A DNA stretch of 64,000 nucleotides from Vibrio sp. NTOU-M3 (GCF_040869035.1 NZ_CP162101.1:1240001-1304000), one strand, 5' to 3'; shown: positions 12,256 through 21,796, counted from the stretch's first letter. Numbers and translations: made by a program. Notes: generated by a model not told the origin, from the letters alone.

Positions 12256-13147
12256 GCCTTAGATCTCCAAGATGTGCTTGAGTACGTTTCGCGTAAGCTT
12301 GAGATGCGCGATCGAACAGTATTGCCAAAGCAACAATCGCAAAGCCGTTAAGCAAACCGAGCGTGAAATATTGGTTAGTAATAGATTTAAGAACTGGTTG
12401 GCCAAGGCCTTTCACCCCAATCATTGAGGCGATGACAACCATTGAAAGTGCCATCATGATGGTTTGGTTGATTCCTGCCATAATTGTTGGCATCGCAAGG
12501 GGTAGCTGTACGCCCCACAACCGCTGTTTCTTATTGGCACCAAATGCTGTGGCTGCTTCAAGTACTTCTTTATCAACGAGGCGGATGCCAAGGTTAGTAA
12601 GGCGAATCACAGGTGGAATCGCATAGATCACAACAGCGATAAGGCCGGGAATTTTACCAATGCCCAAAAGCATAACCACGGGAATAAGGTAAACAAAGGC
12701 AGGCATGGTTTGCATGACATCAAGCATCGGTGTAACGATGGATTGGACACGGTTTGAGCGTGCCATTGCAATACCGATAGGAATCCCAAGCACGATAGAT
12801 AATAAGGTACAAACCGTAATGATACTCAGCGTCCGCATTGTGTCTTCCCACATGCCGAAATAGCCAATCAGAAGTAAAGACACGAAACACCCGACAGCTA
12901 ATTTCCAAGAACGGCTAGCGGCATAAACGAGTGCGGTACAAAAGCCGAGAATAATAAACCAAGGGGTTGAAATCAGAAGCTTTTCAAACCAGACAAGAAA
13001 GGAAAGTAGGGGGTCGAAAAAGGATTCGATGAGTTCACCGTATTCTCGTGAAAAATCACGGTAAGCGCCATCGAGGGTTTTGCGGATTGCGCGTAGGTCA
13101 GAGCGTTCCATTTCAGGAAAACTGCTCCACCAACTATTGTTAGACAT
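12248..13147 (-). CDS. proW: Glycine betaine-type ABC transporter permease
   Basis: Inner-membrane channel subunit of the ProVWX importer. It has 299 residues with a cytoplasmic N-terminal segment, about six membrane helices and the BPD_transp_1 EAA-type loop (EAATAFGANKKQRLWGVQLP), which contacts the ATPase. The neighbouring genes encode its ATPase (overlapping by 8 bp) and its binding protein (95 bp upstream across a hairpin). Family assignment is firm; the exact solute is inferred. Confidence 0.9.
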   Translation of the reverse strand: MSNNSWWSSFPEMERSDLRAIRKTLDGAYRDFSREYGELIESFFDPLLSFLVWFEKLLISTPWFIILGFCTALVYAASRSWKLAVGCFVSLLLIGYFGMWEDTMRTLSIITVCTLLSIVLGIPIGIAMARSNRVQSIVTPMLDVMQTMPAFVYLIPVVMLLGIGKIPGLIAVVIYAIPPVIRLTNLGIRLVDKEVLEAATAFGANKKQRLWGVQLPLAMPTIMAGINQTIMMALSMVVIASMIGVKGLGQPVLKSITNQYFTLGLLNGFAIVALAILFDRASQAYAKRTQAHLGDLRHD

Positions 13148-13163
13148 ACAACATCCTTATAAG

Positions 13164-13187
13164 ACCGGAGCGATGAGTCGCTCCGGT
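13164..13187 (-). other. Intercistronic hairpin after the binding-protein gene
   Basis: ACCGGAGCGA / TCGCTCCGGT, a perfect 10-bp stem with a TGAG loop, lies between the binding-protein and permease genes. No T-run follows on the minus strand, so it is not a standard terminator. Such hairpins behind binding-protein genes are known to protect the upstream message from 3' exonucleases and so raise the amount of binding protein over permease. Confidence 0.75.
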
Positions 13188-13241
13188 TACTGCTATTAAA
13201 GTTATGCTAAACGGCTACTGTTAAGTTTAGACGAAAGGGAA

Positions 13242-14231
13242 TTACAGTGCCTGTTGCACTTTTTTCACAACATCTTCTGGTAGCCATTGAGTCCAGATTT
13301 GCGGGTATTTTTCGAGGAAATAATGCATCGCTTCTTCTCCATCAGCTTGATTATCTTCCATCCAAGCAAGGAGTTGGTTCATATCAGCATTGGTAAAGCC
13401 ACGCTTAGTAAAGTACTGATAAGCTTCTGGGGCACGAGTAGCAAATTTCTCGGTTGTAATGGTATGGACTGGTGATGGTGGATACATTGTCACTTTTGGA
13501 GATTCACATTCAGCTTGCGTTGTGCAATTGACGAACTCCGCTTCATCAACGCCACTACCAAAGTCAATTTTCACCATGTCATATTTACCGAGTACAGCGG
13601 TAGGGGCCCAATAGTAACCAAACCAAGGTTCTTGGCGCTCATAAGCTTTCGCAATTGAGCCAGAAAGACCAGCACTTGATCCCGGGTCTACAACGGTGAA
13701 ACCAGATTCATCAAGCTTCATCGCTCTGAATAGGTTTCCTGCACTAATTTGGCAATTCCAGCCGGCTGGGCAGCTGTAAAAAGCGAATTGATCAGGGTCT
13801 TCTGGGTGTTCAAACAACTTAGCGTGTTTTTTCACCCCTTCAATGGTTTTGATTTCAGGGTATTTCTTTACGAGGTAAGCGGGTACCCAAAAGCCTTCTT
13901 CACCACCATCCGTCAGTGCTTTACCTGCATAGCGTAGACGCTTCTCAGCTACGCCTTTATCTAAAGCATCTTTCAGGCTGTTGCTCCACAATTCTGGAGC
14001 AACGTCTGGTTGACCTTTTTCAACCATGGACGTGCCGGTAGGCATGGTATCGCCGGGTATAAGTTCGGCATCACAGCCATAACCATGTTCTAAAATGAAT
14101 CGGTCAATGTTGGCAATAAGAGTTGCAGAATTCCAATTCATATCGGCGATGGTTACGTCGCCACAATCGCTTGCATAAACGTTAGTTGCACTTGCACCTA
14201 AAAGCAGAATGGCTGCTGTTGCGTATTTCAT
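13242..14231 (-). CDS. proX: Glycine betaine-type ABC transporter substrate-binding protein
   Basis: Periplasmic receptor of the importer (OpuAC family). From the chosen start it has 329 residues with a clear signal peptide ending TNVYASD. The chosen ATG at 14231 has a GAAAGGAACC ribosome site and gives a clean signal peptide. An upstream in-frame ATG at 14291 would add 20 residues and spoil it. Trp and Tyr residues typical of betaine cages are abundant (for example WFGYYWAP). Two Cys pairs (SCPAGWNC, NCTTQAEC) suggest disulfides. It is first in the operon, with the promoter in the 14232-14479 spacer. Confidence 0.9.
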   Translation of the reverse strand: MKYATAAILLLGASATNVYASDCGDVTIADMNWNSATLIANIDRFILEHGYGCDAELIPGDTMPTGTSMVEKGQPDVAPELWSNSLKDALDKGVAEKRLRYAGKALTDGGEEGFWVPAYLVKKYPEIKTIEGVKKHAKLFEHPEDPDQFAFYSCPAGWNCQISAGNLFRAMKLDESGFTVVDPGSSAGLSGSIAKAYERQEPWFGYYWAPTAVLGKYDMVKIDFGSGVDEAEFVNCTTQAECESPKVTMYPPSPVHTITTEKFATRAPEAYQYFTKRGFTNADMNQLLAWMEDNQADGEEAMHYFLEKYPQIWTQWLPEDVVKKVQQAL

Positions 14232-14479
14232 TTCGAGGTTCCTTTCTAATGATTGCTTAATTAGGGTAGCGAAGAAATAATTTGAGTTCAAATGATTATT
14301 CTGTCACTGAGGTTCGGAAAAGAACAAATAACTGGTCAATTAGTTTTATATATTTAGTCAAATTAGCGAAATAATACGCAAGTTAACCATGATTGAAGAA
14401 ATGATGATAAGACTTATTAAGTGGGCTAAAGGTTAGTGTACGAATGATTAATTAAAGGGTTTTAAAGTAACTCTTCACC

Positions 14480-14788
14480 TTGGCACACAGATTTGAGGGT
14501 TTTAGCGTAAACTTAATGAACAGACATGGTGGAATTTTGATTGGAATGAAAGGAAATAAAATAGACCAAAGTCGTACGCCTATCGTGTTCAATAAAGCGA
14601 ACCTAAATGATGATCTATCACCTTGTATCCGGCAGTGTTGTTTGGATGAAGATGATGTTTGCGTGGGGTGTTATAGGACGTTAGGTGAGATACTTGCGTG
14701 GCATCAATTGTCTTCCAATGAGCGTCATGAAGTCTTGCAACAATGTGAACACCGAAGCGCATTAAAGAAGCAAATAAAGCCGTTTTAG
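14480..14788 (+). CDS. DUF1289 family protein
   Basis: Small protein with the DUF1289 core SPCIRQCCLDEDDVCVGCYRTLGEI, a four-to-five-cysteine segment that looks metal- or cluster-binding, followed by WHQLSSNERHEVL. In this family the Cys-rich part is usually near the N-terminus, so the true start is probably an internal ATG (14516 or 14546) rather than 14480; I could not decide. The function of the family is unknown. It is convergent with the rhodanese gene, the stop codons being directly adjacent. Confidence 0.8.
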   Translation: MAHRFEGFSVNLMNRHGGILIGMKGNKIDQSRTPIVFNKANLNDDLSPCIRQCCLDEDDVCVGCYRTLGEILAWHQLSSNERHEVLQQCEHRSALKKQIKPF

Positions 14789-15151
14789 TTACCGTTTAGG
14801 TTGCGTTGACAGCATCTCATTTAGTCCACCGGCGTTATGTAAATTGGTAAATCCCTTCTTGTTCAATCGGTCATAGGCTTGCCCCGAGCGATTACCGCTG
14901 CGGCAGTACAAAACAATCAATCGATCTTTGTTGATATTGGCAAAAGCACTGTTTAGATCTTGAAGTGGGTAGTTTACTGCGCCGGACACGTGTCTATGAT
15001 TAAATTCTTGCGGAGTTCTCACATCGACAAGCAAAGCGCCCTGCTCAATAAGCTGCCAACCTTTTTCAGCCCGTTCAGACGCAAAAGCTGTAGGGATGAT
15101 TGCGATATAAAGCAAAACGAACGTGATAAATGTGGCTAATCGCTTAAGCAT
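14789..15151 (-). CDS. Periplasmic rhodanese-like sulfurtransferase (PspE-like)
   Basis: Single rhodanese domain behind a Sec signal peptide (residues 1-24, ending TAFA). The active-site loop CRSGNRSG begins at Cys83, with the substrate segment VDVRTPQEF at about 42-50. PspE-type enzymes transfer sulfane sulfur from thiosulfate to acceptors in the periplasm. The start at 15151 has an AGAGGG ribosome site and gives an unbroken signal peptide. A longer frame to 15199 adds a charged extension with no support. The physiological acceptor is unknown. Confidence 0.88.
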   Translation of the reverse strand: MLKRLATFITFVLLYIAIIPTAFASERAEKGWQLIEQGALLVDVRTPQEFNHRHVSGAVNYPLQDLNSAFANINKDRLIVLYCRSGNRSGQAYDRLNKKGFTNLHNAGGLNEMLSTQPKR

Positions 15152-15292
15152 AAACCCTCTGTCTAAATCTTCTGGCTGGTGTTTCTTAGCATAATTCAAG
15201 GTTGGATAAAGTAAAACTAGTATGGTCGTAAGATTCAGTAAGTTTAAATGATAGAACTATAATTAACATTGAATCATCAAAAGGAGAAGGCC

Positions 15293-15499
15293 ATGAAAGT
15301 CATTGTTGAGTTTCTGGAGTCTGGCCGCTTCAGGGACAATTTCTGGGATGGTGAGTTCCATGTCGACAAAGGTGAGCATCGGGCTGTGAGTCCTTCTTTA
15401 GCCGCTCAGCTTATTAATAATCATGCAGCATCTTTGTATCGGAGTGAAGACGTCGAATCGGACATGAATAGTGCGATAGGCCAAACGCCGATGAAATAA
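15293..15499 (+). CDS. Conserved-looking small hypothetical protein
   Basis: Protein of 68 residues starting MKVIVEFLESGRFRDNFWDGEF after a strong GGAGAAGG ribosome site 6 bp upstream. The composition is that of a folded soluble protein, with no membrane segment and no Cys. I do not recognise a family. It stands alone between two divergent or tandem small genes and is followed by a weak terminator. The ribosome site and codon use make it a likely real gene. Confidence 0.7.
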   Translation: MKVIVEFLESGRFRDNFWDGEFHVDKGEHRAVSPSLAAQLINNHAASLYRSEDVESDMNSAIGQTPMK

Positions 15500-15518
15500 T
15501 ACGTTATCGAGTAGAATG

Positions 15519-15536
15519 GCCCGCAAGGGCTTTTCT
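15519..15536 (+). terminator. Weak terminator after the small hypothetical gene
   Basis: Short GCCC-GCAA-GGGC hairpin followed by TTTTCTTTT. Confidence 0.6.
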
Positions 15537-15611
15537 TTTGCCTTAAATTGGCACTGTACAAGCGTAACGTATATAGTGCGCTGAGTTTAAAGTTGAACCA
15601 TCAGGTAAAAA

Positions 15612-16076
15612 ATGATGAAAATCTGGGTTGATGCGGATGCGTGTCCCGTTGTAATTCGTGATATTTTGTTTCGTGCTGCAGAGCGTACGGGGGTTCAAGT
15701 AACTTTGATTGCAAACCAATTTGTACGGATACCGGCTTCAAAAAATATTCAAATGATCCGAGTTGAAGCGGGCTTTGATGTTGCTGATAACGAAATTGTT
15801 CGACGTGCAGAAAAAAATGATTTGGTTGTAACGAGTGATATTCCTTTAGCGTCTGAAGTGATTGATAAAGGGGCTCAGGTTGTGAGTTCACGCGGAGAGG
15901 TCTTTACACCAGAAAATATCAAATCACGCCTTAATATCCGTGATTTTATGGAGACCATGCGAAGTAGCGGCATCCAGACCGGTGGTCCTGCGCCACTTAA
16001 TCAAAGCGATCGTCAGGCCTTTGCAAACTATCTGGATAAATGGCTGGTTCAAGCTCAGCGACACAATAAGCAATAA
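15612..16076 (+). CDS. yaiI: YaiI/YqxD (UPF0178) family protein
   Basis: Protein of 154 residues with the family start [10 protein letters not shown] and the segments VTSDIPLA and GEVFTPENI. The family has a PIN-like fold with conserved acidic residues (D7 and D9 region), suggesting nuclease activity, but the biological role is not established. Two ATGs lie in tandem at 15612 and 15615. It is a single-gene unit ended by a strong terminator. Confidence 0.9.
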   Translation: MMKIWVDADACPVVIRDILFRAAERTGVQVTLIANQFVRIPASKNIQMIRVEAGFDVADNEIVRRAEKNDLVVTSDIPLASEVIDKGAQVVSSRGEVFTPENIKSRLNIRDFMETMRSSGIQTGGPAPLNQSDRQAFANYLDKWLVQAQRHNKQ

Positions 16077-16080
16077 TGTT

Positions 16081-16104
16081 AGGCAGCACTGGCTGCCTTT
16101 TTTA
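16081..16104 (+). terminator. Rho-independent terminator after yaiI
   Basis: AGGCAGC / GCTGCCT stem of 7 bp with a 4-nt loop, then TTTTT. Confidence 0.9.
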
Positions 16105-16248
16105 TACCTCTTTGCGTGGGGTGACCATTCGCAATTTCATTTCAGAAACTCAGCTCTCATTTTTACCGCTATCGATTTACCCTCCAATGCTCTGTCTGTA
16201 TGGTCAAATAGGTTCGATACCGAAGCCATAATGTAAAGGAAGCAAGCA

Positions 16249-17007
16249 TTGGAATGGATACTGTTGTTTTTCGCCGGAATTTTCGGAGGCGTCATCAATT
16301 CGGTTGCGGGGGGAGGCAGTTTTATAACGTTCCCAACGTTAATGATGGTTGGGGTACCGCCTATTATGGCTAATGCTACCAATACACTAGCAGTTAGCGC
16401 TGGTTACATCAGTGGGGCATACGGGTTTAGAAAAGAAATCGCTGAAGGTGGCGACACTGTCCGCATCACGTTATTCAGCTTAATCGGCGGAGCATTAGGT
16501 GCCTATTTGCTATTGAGTACACCGGAAAGTGTGTTTCTTGAAGCAATTCCTTGGTTATTGTTATTTGCGACAATGTTGTTTGTCTTTGGCGGTTGGGTAA
16601 GCCAGCACGTGAAGCGATTGGTCGGCGGGAATAACACCAGTGATTCAAAAACTTGGTTACTGGCTGCCACGCTCATTTTTGTCTCAGCTTACGGTGGCTT
16701 TTTTAATGCCGGACTTGGTATTGTGGTGTTAAGTTATTTAGTTCTGGCTGGCTATCACAATATCAACTTGATGAATGGCCTGAAGTTGCTTGTGTCGGCG
16801 GCTGTGTCTGTTATCGCAATAATTATTTTTCTCGTTAAAGATATGATTGATTGGGAGCGGGGCGTGGTTGTGATGCTAGGAACGCTTATCGGGGGATATT
16901 TAGCTGCACGGGTTTCTCGAAAAATTCCACAGCATTATGTGCGCGGTTTTGTCACATGCTCAAGTTTCGTCATCACCGCCTATTACTTTATCGAAGTGTA
17001 TTTCTGA
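16249..17007 (+). CDS. TSUP family membrane transporter (TauE/SafE-like)
   Basis: Integral membrane protein of 252 residues with about eight hydrophobic helices and the family signatures GGVINSVAGGGSFITFP (about 11-27) and GFFNAGLGIVVL in the second half. TSUP proteins move sulfite, sulfoacetate or other small organosulfur or organic anions. The substrate here cannot be told and no sulfur genes adjoin it. The start is a TTG at 16249 placed 8 bp after AAAGGAAG; no ATG fits as well. Confidence 0.9.
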   Translation: MEWILLFFAGIFGGVINSVAGGGSFITFPTLMMVGVPPIMANATNTLAVSAGYISGAYGFRKEIAEGGDTVRITLFSLIGGALGAYLLLSTPESVFLEAIPWLLLFATMLFVFGGWVSQHVKRLVGGNNTSDSKTWLLAATLIFVSAYGGFFNAGLGIVVLSYLVLAGYHNINLMNGLKLLVSAAVSVIAIIIFLVKDMIDWERGVVVMLGTLIGGYLAARVSRKIPQHYVRGFVTCSSFVITAYYFIEVYF

Positions 17008-17071
17008 CCTCGTGTGAGCATGCCATTGGGACTCGTTTACTGTAATTAACTCAGTTAAATTGAAGGAAAAT

Positions 17072-17098
17072 AAAAAGAGCGCAGAGCGCTCTTTTTTT
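17072..17098. terminator. Bidirectional terminator between the TSUP and ABC importer genes
   Basis: GAGCGC-AGA-GCGCTC core extended by A5 on the left and T7 on the right. Confidence 0.92.
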
Positions 17099-17108
17099 GA
17101 TCATGCAG

Positions 17109-18488
17109 TCAGCCAAAACGGATGACTTTATCGCATAGTTTCTCAAGGGCGACTTCATCATGCCCAATAATGATAAGGGCACATTGGCTTTCATCGATCG
17201 ACTCAACCAAAAGCTTCAGTGTTTCGGCAGAGGTAATGGGATCAAGCCGTGAGGTTGGTTCGTCAGCGATCAGCAGTTTAGGTTTCATCATGAGTGCTCT
17301 TAAGATGGCAAAGCGCTGAAGCTCGCCCCCTGAGACATCATTGGCTGAACGTTTGAGTACCTCCGAGGTGAGTTTTAGGCGTTTTAGCAATTCAGGTATT
17401 TCAGATTTGTTAAGACAATGACGCTGGCAGAGTTCATCTAACAATTGTTGTAACGAGACGTCATGTGGGTGCGCACTCGGAGGATCTTGATAGAGTTTAA
17501 GCTTTTGACCTTTGTTAACATTCTGATGCCAATGAATATCACCTAAATCAGGTGAAACAAGACCGAGTAATGTGTCTGCGAGTGAAGTTTTACCACAACC
17601 ACTAGGGCCTGCAATACCAAGGATTTCACGCTGATGAAGGGTAAAGCTTAAATCGGAGAACAACACATTGTCAGAGCGGCTTAAAGATACATTATCAACA
17701 GTTAGTAGAGGAAGATGCGTAGGGTGACTTTCACGTTTTCTCCAATGCTTGGGGGTTGCTTGAATAAGCTTTTGGGTATAGTAGGACTGTGGGCTGCTTA
17801 ACACTTCACTAGCGACGCCGCTTTCTTCAACAATCCCGTTTTTCATGACGATAATATTGCCACCTAACGTTTCGGCAAGGTTGATATCATGAGTGATGGT
17901 AATGAGTGCTCCCGACTTTACGTGTTCTAGTAGTTGTGACGCAATCACATCTCTGTGGTAGCTATCTAACCCTTTAGTGGGTTCATCGGCGAGCAACAAT
18001 TCACCTCCTGCTTGAGTCGCGCATAAATAGGCGACCCGTTGCGCCATACCGCCGGAGATTTCAAATGGATATTTGGCTATGTCTCTGCTTAAGCTAACGT
18101 TATAAAGTTCGTTTGTCGCTATAGATTGGGCAGCGGGACGTTTATGCTGGTTGACCAACTGGTGCACTTCGGCCACCTGTTGGAGGATTGGCATAATCGG
18201 GTCCAATGCTAACCAAGGCTCCTGAGGTAACAAGGCTATTTCCTTGCCCCATTTTGCGTGGCGATTGCTTTTACTTAGCTTATCTTGCTTGAAATGAATT
18301 TGTCCTTGTTGAGTGAGCTCTGGAGGAAGTGTTCCTGTGATGGCTGCTGCAATCAGGCTTTTTCCAGCACCTGTCTCTCCAAGGATGGTCAAAGGTTGAT
18401 TGGGGAAAACATCGAAGCTAATCGGCTCTAACAATGTTTGGTCGGATGAAGATATCTTGAGATTTTCCACCCTCAATAACGGGGTCAT
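17109..18488 (-). CDS. Fused double-ABC ATPase of a peptide/nickel-type importer
   Basis: Cytoplasmic energy-coupling subunit. Two ABC domains sit in one chain. The first has Walker A GETGAGKS, signature SGGMAQRVAYL and Walker B LLLADEPTKGLD. The second has GPSGCGKTS, SGGELQRFAIL and LLIADEPTSRLD. Most Dpp/Opp/Nik systems encode these as separate DppD and DppF proteins, so this is a fusion. The start at 18488 overlaps the permease stop as ATGA and gives 459 residues; a longer frame to 18566 lies inside the permease gene. It is last in a four-gene operon. Confidence 0.88.
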   Translation of the reverse strand: MTPLLRVENLKISSSDQTLLEPISFDVFPNQPLTILGETGAGKSLIAAAITGTLPPELTQQGQIHFKQDKLSKSNRHAKWGKEIALLPQEPWLALDPIMPILQQVAEVHQLVNQHKRPAAQSIATNELYNVSLSRDIAKYPFEISGGMAQRVAYLCATQAGGELLLADEPTKGLDSYHRDVIASQLLEHVKSGALITITHDINLAETLGGNIIVMKNGIVEESGVASEVLSSPQSYYTQKLIQATPKHWRKRESHPTHLPLLTVDNVSLSRSDNVLFSDLSFTLHQREILGIAGPSGCGKTSLADTLLGLVSPDLGDIHWHQNVNKGQKLKLYQDPPSAHPHDVSLQQLLDELCQRHCLNKSEIPELLKRLKLTSEVLKRSANDVSGGELQRFAILRALMMKPKLLIADEPTSRLDPITSAETLKLLVESIDESQCALIIIGHDEVALEKLCDKVIRFG

Positions 18489-19267
18489 GATTGCTCTCCA
18501 TTCGCGAGTAAATGAAAACCTAATACCAGAACAAAAACAGAAATGAGTGGTTGAATGAGTACCCAAGGGGCGACATGGTAATAGCGAAAGAGCTCAACCA
18601 TCATGAGTCCAAGCTCGGCCTCAGGTGGCTTCAATCCGACATGCAGAAATCCTAGTGATGCAAGTGCAAGAATGGTATTTCCAGCGCCAAAGCAGGAAAG
18701 GGTGAAGACGTCTTTTCTGCAATGCGGCCATATATGGCGTTTAAATACGTACCAATTACCAAAACCATAAAGAATGGATGCTTCTACCTCGGGGGAGCGG
18801 ATCACGGACATGGTGCGATTACGGGTTACGCGGAAAAACTCTACCCATAAGATCAAAGCAATGGCGATGTATAGAATAGTGAAAGAGCCCGGAATAAGAG
18901 CAGCGAAGAGCAACACCAAAATAAGTCCTGGCATCGCGAGGATTATATTCATTAGAAAGGAAAATGCTCTGTCCCACCAACCTCGTTTCCAACCGGAAAC
19001 AACACCAGCAAAAGTGCCAAGGCTTGCTGAAGTGAGCACGCTAATACCAGCCAGTATTAATGAAGTAAAAATTGCATCGCTCAAACGGGCTAAGTTACTG
19101 CGACCAAAATGATCGCGTCCAAGTGGTTCTTGCCAGTCCGGTGTACTGAATGCCAGTGAAAGGTTTTGTATAGCGGGATCTTGGTTAAACAACTTTTCTA
19201 TGATGACGACTGCAAGCGCTAAGCCAATCAAGAGTACACCCAAGTATTGCATATTATATTGTTTCAC
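18485..19267 (-). CDS. Peptide/nickel-type ABC importer permease (DppC-like)
   Basis: Inner-membrane subunit of 260 residues with about six helices and the permease loop EVEASILYGFGNWYVFKRHIWPH. The extracellular N-terminal segment contains the Dpp/OppC-typical pattern QEPLGRDHFGRSNLARL. The start is a GTG at 19267, 8 bp after AGGAG and overlapping the preceding stop (GTGA). It is coupled to both neighbours by 4-bp overlaps, so all subunits are made together. Confidence 0.88.
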   Translation of the reverse strand: MKQYNMQYLGVLLIGLALAVVIIEKLFNQDPAIQNLSLAFSTPDWQEPLGRDHFGRSNLARLSDAIFTSLILAGISVLTSASLGTFAGVVSGWKRGWWDRAFSFLMNIILAMPGLILVLLFAALIPGSFTILYIAIALILWVEFFRVTRNRTMSVIRSPEVEASILYGFGNWYVFKRHIWPHCRKDVFTLSCFGAGNTILALASLGFLHVGLKPPEAELGLMMVELFRYYHVAPWVLIQPLISVFVLVLGFHLLANGEQS

Positions 19268-20208
19268 TGTGTTATCTCCTGTTGTTGGCGTGGGTCAAGC
19301 CAATAAGTAATGAGATCCACCAGCGTGTTGATAAAAACAAACAGTAACCCCATCACCAAAGCGGTACCTTGAATCATAGGAAGATCTCGCGCAAAAATAG
19401 CGTGAGCCAATGCGTGTCCAATTCCCGGCCATGAGAAAAGCGATTCAATCATGATGATGCCTTCCATTAAGCCGATCATTTGGATGCCGAGAAAGGTAAT
19501 GGTTGGTATCGCAATATGTCGCCGGGCATGGTGATGAAAGGCTTGCTCAAACGTCAGCCCCTTGAGCCGAGCAAAATGAAAGTGCGGTGTGTTCAATGTG
19601 TCTCGGGTCGCATTGCGTATCAAACGACTGGACATTGCTGCAAGGGTAATCGCTAACGTAAGGGCGGGAAGAAATAGATGTAGGAGGGTGCCAAATCCTG
19701 CGACAGGAAACCAACCTAGATGAAGAGCACCCACAATAATGAATACTAAGCCAATGACGAAAACAGGTTGAGCCCTGATGAAAACAGCCGTCACAAGAGC
19801 GGCTTTGTCTACGTTGCTGTTGGCTTTTTTCCCGCAGTAAAGACCAATTGGAATCGCAATGAACGCCGAAAGGGTTAGAGCCGCAATTGCCAGTAATATG
19901 GAATAACCCAACTGATGTTGAATTTCATGAATAACTGGCGAACCACTGATCAGTGAATTTCCGAGATCGAAGTTGAGTAAGTCCCATAACCATTGCAAGT
20001 AAAGCTCATGTGCAGGGCTATCAAGGCCTAACTCTAATTGCACAGCTTTCGCAGCATCGGCATCGACATAGTCATACCCATAACGACCAGCGGCAATACG
20101 AAAGGCAAAATCTCCGGGCAGCAAACGCATTAAAATAAAAGTCAGTGTGCCGATACTCCAAGCCACTAACATGGCTTGGAGTATGCGTCGAAATAGAATA
20201 TCAATCAT
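19264..20208 (-). CDS. Peptide/nickel-type ABC importer permease (DppB-like)
   Basis: Inner-membrane subunit of 314 residues. It has the DppB-type N-terminus (first helix ending in FILMRLLPGDFAFRIA), about six helices, and the loop ARLKGLTFEQAFHHHARRH that docks with the ATPase. The gene starts 8 bp inside the end of the binding-protein gene and overlaps the next permease by 4 bp. Family placement is firm; the cargo is unknown. Confidence 0.88.
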   Translation of the reverse strand: MIDILFRRILQAMLVAWSIGTLTFILMRLLPGDFAFRIAAGRYGYDYVDADAAKAVQLELGLDSPAHELYLQWLWDLLNFDLGNSLISGSPVIHEIQHQLGYSILLAIAALTLSAFIAIPIGLYCGKKANSNVDKAALVTAVFIRAQPVFVIGLVFIIVGALHLGWFPVAGFGTLLHLFLPALTLAITLAAMSSRLIRNATRDTLNTPHFHFARLKGLTFEQAFHHHARRHIAIPTITFLGIQMIGLMEGIIMIESLFSWPGIGHALAHAIFARDLPMIQGTALVMGLLFVFINTLVDLITYWLDPRQQQEITQ

Positions 20209-21739
20209 CTAGCGTCATCTCTGCAATACGATAGTTGATTTCAAAAGGGTCGAAGTGGAAGTTTCCAACACGTTTGTTCACCGCAACCAGTTGGGTGTAA
20301 AAAGTAATTGGAATCAGCGGCATTTTCTGAGCCAGTATTCGAGACGCTTTTTGAGCTTGGTCGCGATATTCTCGCGGATCTTTGGTGGAACTGAGCGTGT
20401 TTAGCAGTTCGGAAAATTCAGTCGATGACCAGTTTGTCGGCCCCCAATCACTGCCTTTGTGATTCGCAAAATCCTTTAATAGCAGAGCCAGCGGGTCGAT
20501 CGTTGCCCCAAAATTTCGCGCAACTAGTGCTAGTTCGAGTGTGCCATCTTGGTGTTTTGCCGGTATCGCACTGGAGTTATCAATACTAATGTTAACCTCA
20601 ATGCCAACTTGTTTTAGTTGAGCTTGAATTGCTGTCGCCACGACAGGCAGTTCTGGTCGGTCTGAATACGTGGTTAGGTTGACTGAAAAGGTTTTCCCTT
20701 GCTTTTGCAAAATACCCTCGTCATTAGGTTGCCAACCTTGTTGCGTCAATAGCGCTTTTGCTTTGGCTACATCTTGGCGAGTGTGGGCAAGACTGTTGAT
20801 GTACCAAGCGCCTAATGATGGTGCGAACAACTGATAAGCTTCTGAGCCGGGCATGCGGATAATTTGCTGAGATATTCCTGAACGGTCGAGAGCCAAGCTG
20901 AGGGCTTGCCGAGTTTGGTATGACGCTAGGAAAGGGTGTTCGTTGTTGAGTTTAAGCAAAATGGTGCGTGGAATAGACTCGCGAACCACGTTAACTTGCT
21001 TTGAATTTTGAAGAGGTTCAATACTCGCTGGGTCAAGGGTGTAAACGATGTCAGCCTGCCCAGTCTGTGCAAGTAAGGCTCGACTTTCTGCACGGTGTCC
21101 CGCTAAGTATTGTACTTTCTCAATATGTGCGTTTTCTCCCCAATATTGTTCATTACGTGTGACATGAATTTTATGAGGTGGCACCAGTTGTTCAATTTTA
21201 TAAGGGCCTGTGCCAGCAAGCGTTATTGTCTTGTCTTTGTCTTGGTAGCTAGAAGGGGAGGCGATAGCGACCGTGTAATGAGCCAATACATTAAGCAATG
21301 GTGGATAAGGCTGGGTGAGTGTAAGCGTTAATATGTTACCTGTCGCTTGAATGGTATTGATGGGTACACGTTTAATGACGCCGGGTTTAGCAATTGCATG
21401 CTCAAGCGCGTTTTTAACTGCTTGGGCATTTAATATAGAGCCATCGTGAAAGTAAGTGTTTTCCCTTATTTTGAATGTCCACACCAAATCATCGTGGCTG
21501 GTTTGCCAGTCTGTTGCGAGCAGCGGCAGTATTTTCCCACGCCTATTTACGCCAACTAGCGATTCAACGACCTGCATGCGGGTAAACATATAACCATCTT
21601 TAGATAGGTCTTGGCTGCTAAATTCGAAAGGTCCCGATATTTTCAAGAGATCGGTGTTGGGCTTGTCGGCCAATGAGGACTTAAAGCCGACAAGTGTGAT
21701 GATGCCAAGGGTTGCAGCCGCGATGATCCATTTTTTCAT
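20201..21739 (-). CDS. Peptide/nickel-type substrate-binding protein, Fur-box promoter
   Basis: Periplasmic receptor of SBP family 5 (Dpp/Opp/NikA group), 512 residues from the start at 21739, which has an AGGAAA ribosome site and a Sec signal peptide. An upstream in-frame start at 21784 is unlikely. The typical order for this fold is visible, including LLATDWQTSHDDLVWTFKIR, a GTGPYKIEQL turn and WGENAHIEKVQY. It heads an operon of four genes. The Fur box 58 bp upstream implies iron repression, so the cargo may be an iron, heme or metallophore compound rather than nutrient peptide. That is inference; the pocket residues cannot be read by eye. Confidence 0.87.
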   Translation of the reverse strand: MKKWIIAAATLGIITLVGFKSSLADKPNTDLLKISGPFEFSSQDLSKDGYMFTRMQVVESLVGVNRRGKILPLLATDWQTSHDDLVWTFKIRENTYFHDGSILNAQAVKNALEHAIAKPGVIKRVPINTIQATGNILTLTLTQPYPPLLNVLAHYTVAIASPSSYQDKDKTITLAGTGPYKIEQLVPPHKIHVTRNEQYWGENAHIEKVQYLAGHRAESRALLAQTGQADIVYTLDPASIEPLQNSKQVNVVRESIPRTILLKLNNEHPFLASYQTRQALSLALDRSGISQQIIRMPGSEAYQLFAPSLGAWYINSLAHTRQDVAKAKALLTQQGWQPNDEGILQKQGKTFSVNLTTYSDRPELPVVATAIQAQLKQVGIEVNISIDNSSAIPAKHQDGTLELALVARNFGATIDPLALLLKDFANHKGSDWGPTNWSSTEFSELLNTLSSTKDPREYRDQAQKASRILAQKMPLIPITFYTQLVAVNKRVGNFHFDPFEINYRIAEMTLDD

Positions 21740-21796
21740 TGTGCATTTCCTAAATGTAAGTTTGGGAATGTTATAACATAACAAATGAGTTTATAA

